Positions 4,982-5,441 of a DNA stretch of 5,441 bases are shown here, in pieces. A model generated the notes under the pieces. That model saw nothing but the letters and a program-made list of their open reading frames with translations. It was not told the origin of the DNA and ran no database searches. Location of the stretch: assembly GCA_034211175.1 (NCBI GenBank), contig JAXHUH010000259.1, forward strand, positions 1 to 5,441, given 5' to 3'. Source of the DNA: JAXHUH01 sp034211175 (lineage in GTDB: Bacteria > Actinomycetota > Acidimicrobiia > Acidimicrobiales > CAIXPF01). The translations under genes were made by a program, and so were the position numbers. Each line of letters starts with the position of its first letter. Within the stretch, counting starts at the first letter, position 1.

Positions 4982-5441
4982 TCAGCCGCCGAACACGTGG
5001 GACGTCCACATCGTCCCGTTGGCGTCGACCGAGACACCGATGCCGATCGACGTGAAGTCGCCCTTCACCATGTTGGCGAAGTGGCCGGGGGAGTTGACCA
5101 GCGCGTTGTGGATGACCGACACGTTCGGGCCATAGCCGACGTTCTCGCCGACGGTCCGGAACGGGCCGAGCAGGACGGCGAGGTTCTGGTGGACGAGGTT
5201 CCCCGAACCGGCCATCCGCTGGGCCTGCGAGCGGGCGGCGCCCTGGAGCGTGCCGTCGAGGCGGAGCGCCGGGAGGCCGGCGCCGGCCCGCACCTGGTTG
5301 ACCAGGGCGAGGAACTGGCCCTCGGCGGCCGACGGCGAGGCCGCGGCAACGGTCCGGGGTGCCGGCGGCGCCGTCGTGGGCGGGGGCGCGGCGGTCGTCG
5401 GCGGAGCCGGGGCCGGGGCCGGGGCCGGCTGGGCCGCCTGC
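4982..5441 (-). CDS. CAP-domain (SCP/PR-1-like) secreted protein, N-terminus beyond the window
   Basis: The frame is open from the TGA at 4984-4982 to the right window edge, giving 151 residues without a start, so the signal peptide and N-terminus lie beyond 5441. The visible N-terminal part (about 40 residues) is a Pro/Ala/Thr linker with a run of alternating P and A. The CAP domain then follows: FLALVNQVRAGAGLPALRLD, HQNL, GENVGYGP, SPGHFANM, ending MWTSHVFGG. The His, Glu and His positions of the CAP cavity are present (VHQ, GEN, PGH). An internal GTG at 5293 would cut into the first CAP helix and is not the real start. It is a clear paralogue of the protein at 4093-4611 (about half of aligned positions identical by eye, with the same C-terminal tail) and is encoded just upstream on the same strand, consistent with tandem duplication. 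Confidence 0.88.
   Translation of the reverse strand, partial: QAAQPAPAPAPAPPTTAAPPPTTAPPAPRTVAAASPSAAEGQFLALVNQVRAGAGLPALRLDGTLQGAARSQAQRMAGSGNLVHQNLAVLLGPFRTVGENVGYGPNVSVIHNALVNSPGHFANMVKGDFTSIGIGVSVDANGTMWTSHVFGG

Noticed and set aside
4048..5055. A 335-residue plus-strand open frame across the first CAP gene and the inter-CAP region.
   Set aside because: It is antisense to a well-supported CAP gene and has no recognisable domain; it crosses strong hairpins and a terminator.

Overview
The window is very GC-rich, uses GTG starts freely and has strong G/C third-position bias. With secreted or lipid-anchored proteins carrying long acidic or Pro/Ala linkers, a flavin-dependent oxidoreductase and CAP-domain proteins, it looks like chromosomal DNA of a high-GC actinobacterium. 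A member of the Acidimicrobiia is my best guess, from overall character only. I see no mobile element, CRISPR array, tRNA, rRNA or phage gene.

Layout, left to right. (1) Positions 27-1173, minus strand: a lipoprotein substrate-binding protein of the glycine betaine/osmoprotectant ABC-transporter family, closed by a strong hairpin. Its permease and ATPase are not here. (2) Positions 1174-1546: a divergent intergenic region. (3) Positions 1547-2547, plus strand: a two-gene operon with an ATGA overlap. It encodes an ECF-type sigma factor and then a single-pass membrane protein with a cytoplasmic N-terminal segment and an extracytoplasmic c-type cytochrome domain (CAGCH). (4) Positions 2640-3986, plus strand: a 448-residue luciferase-like flavin monooxygenase, probably with its own promoter and a 5'-UTR hairpin. 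(5) Positions 4006-4085: a convergent terminator hairpin and a 24-bp-period repeat. (6) Positions 4093-4611 and 4982 to beyond 5441, minus strand: two paralogous CAP-domain (SCP/PR-1-like) secreted proteins, the second cut by the window edge. The 370 bp between them hold three strong hairpin structures. The last is a GC stem followed by TTTT on the plus strand, where no protein gene ends, so a plus-strand non-coding RNA is possible.

How the genes may work together. The sigma factor/cytochrome pair has the layout of an ECF sigma factor with a membrane anti-sigma partner, but the sensing domain is replaced by a haem c domain. That domain has no methionine at all outside the start codon, so the usual His/Met haem ligation is impossible. 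I infer a haem-based redox or ligand sensor controlling the sigma factor. This is the most interesting feature of the window. The substrate-binding protein and the two CAP proteins are envelope proteins with no evident functional link to it.
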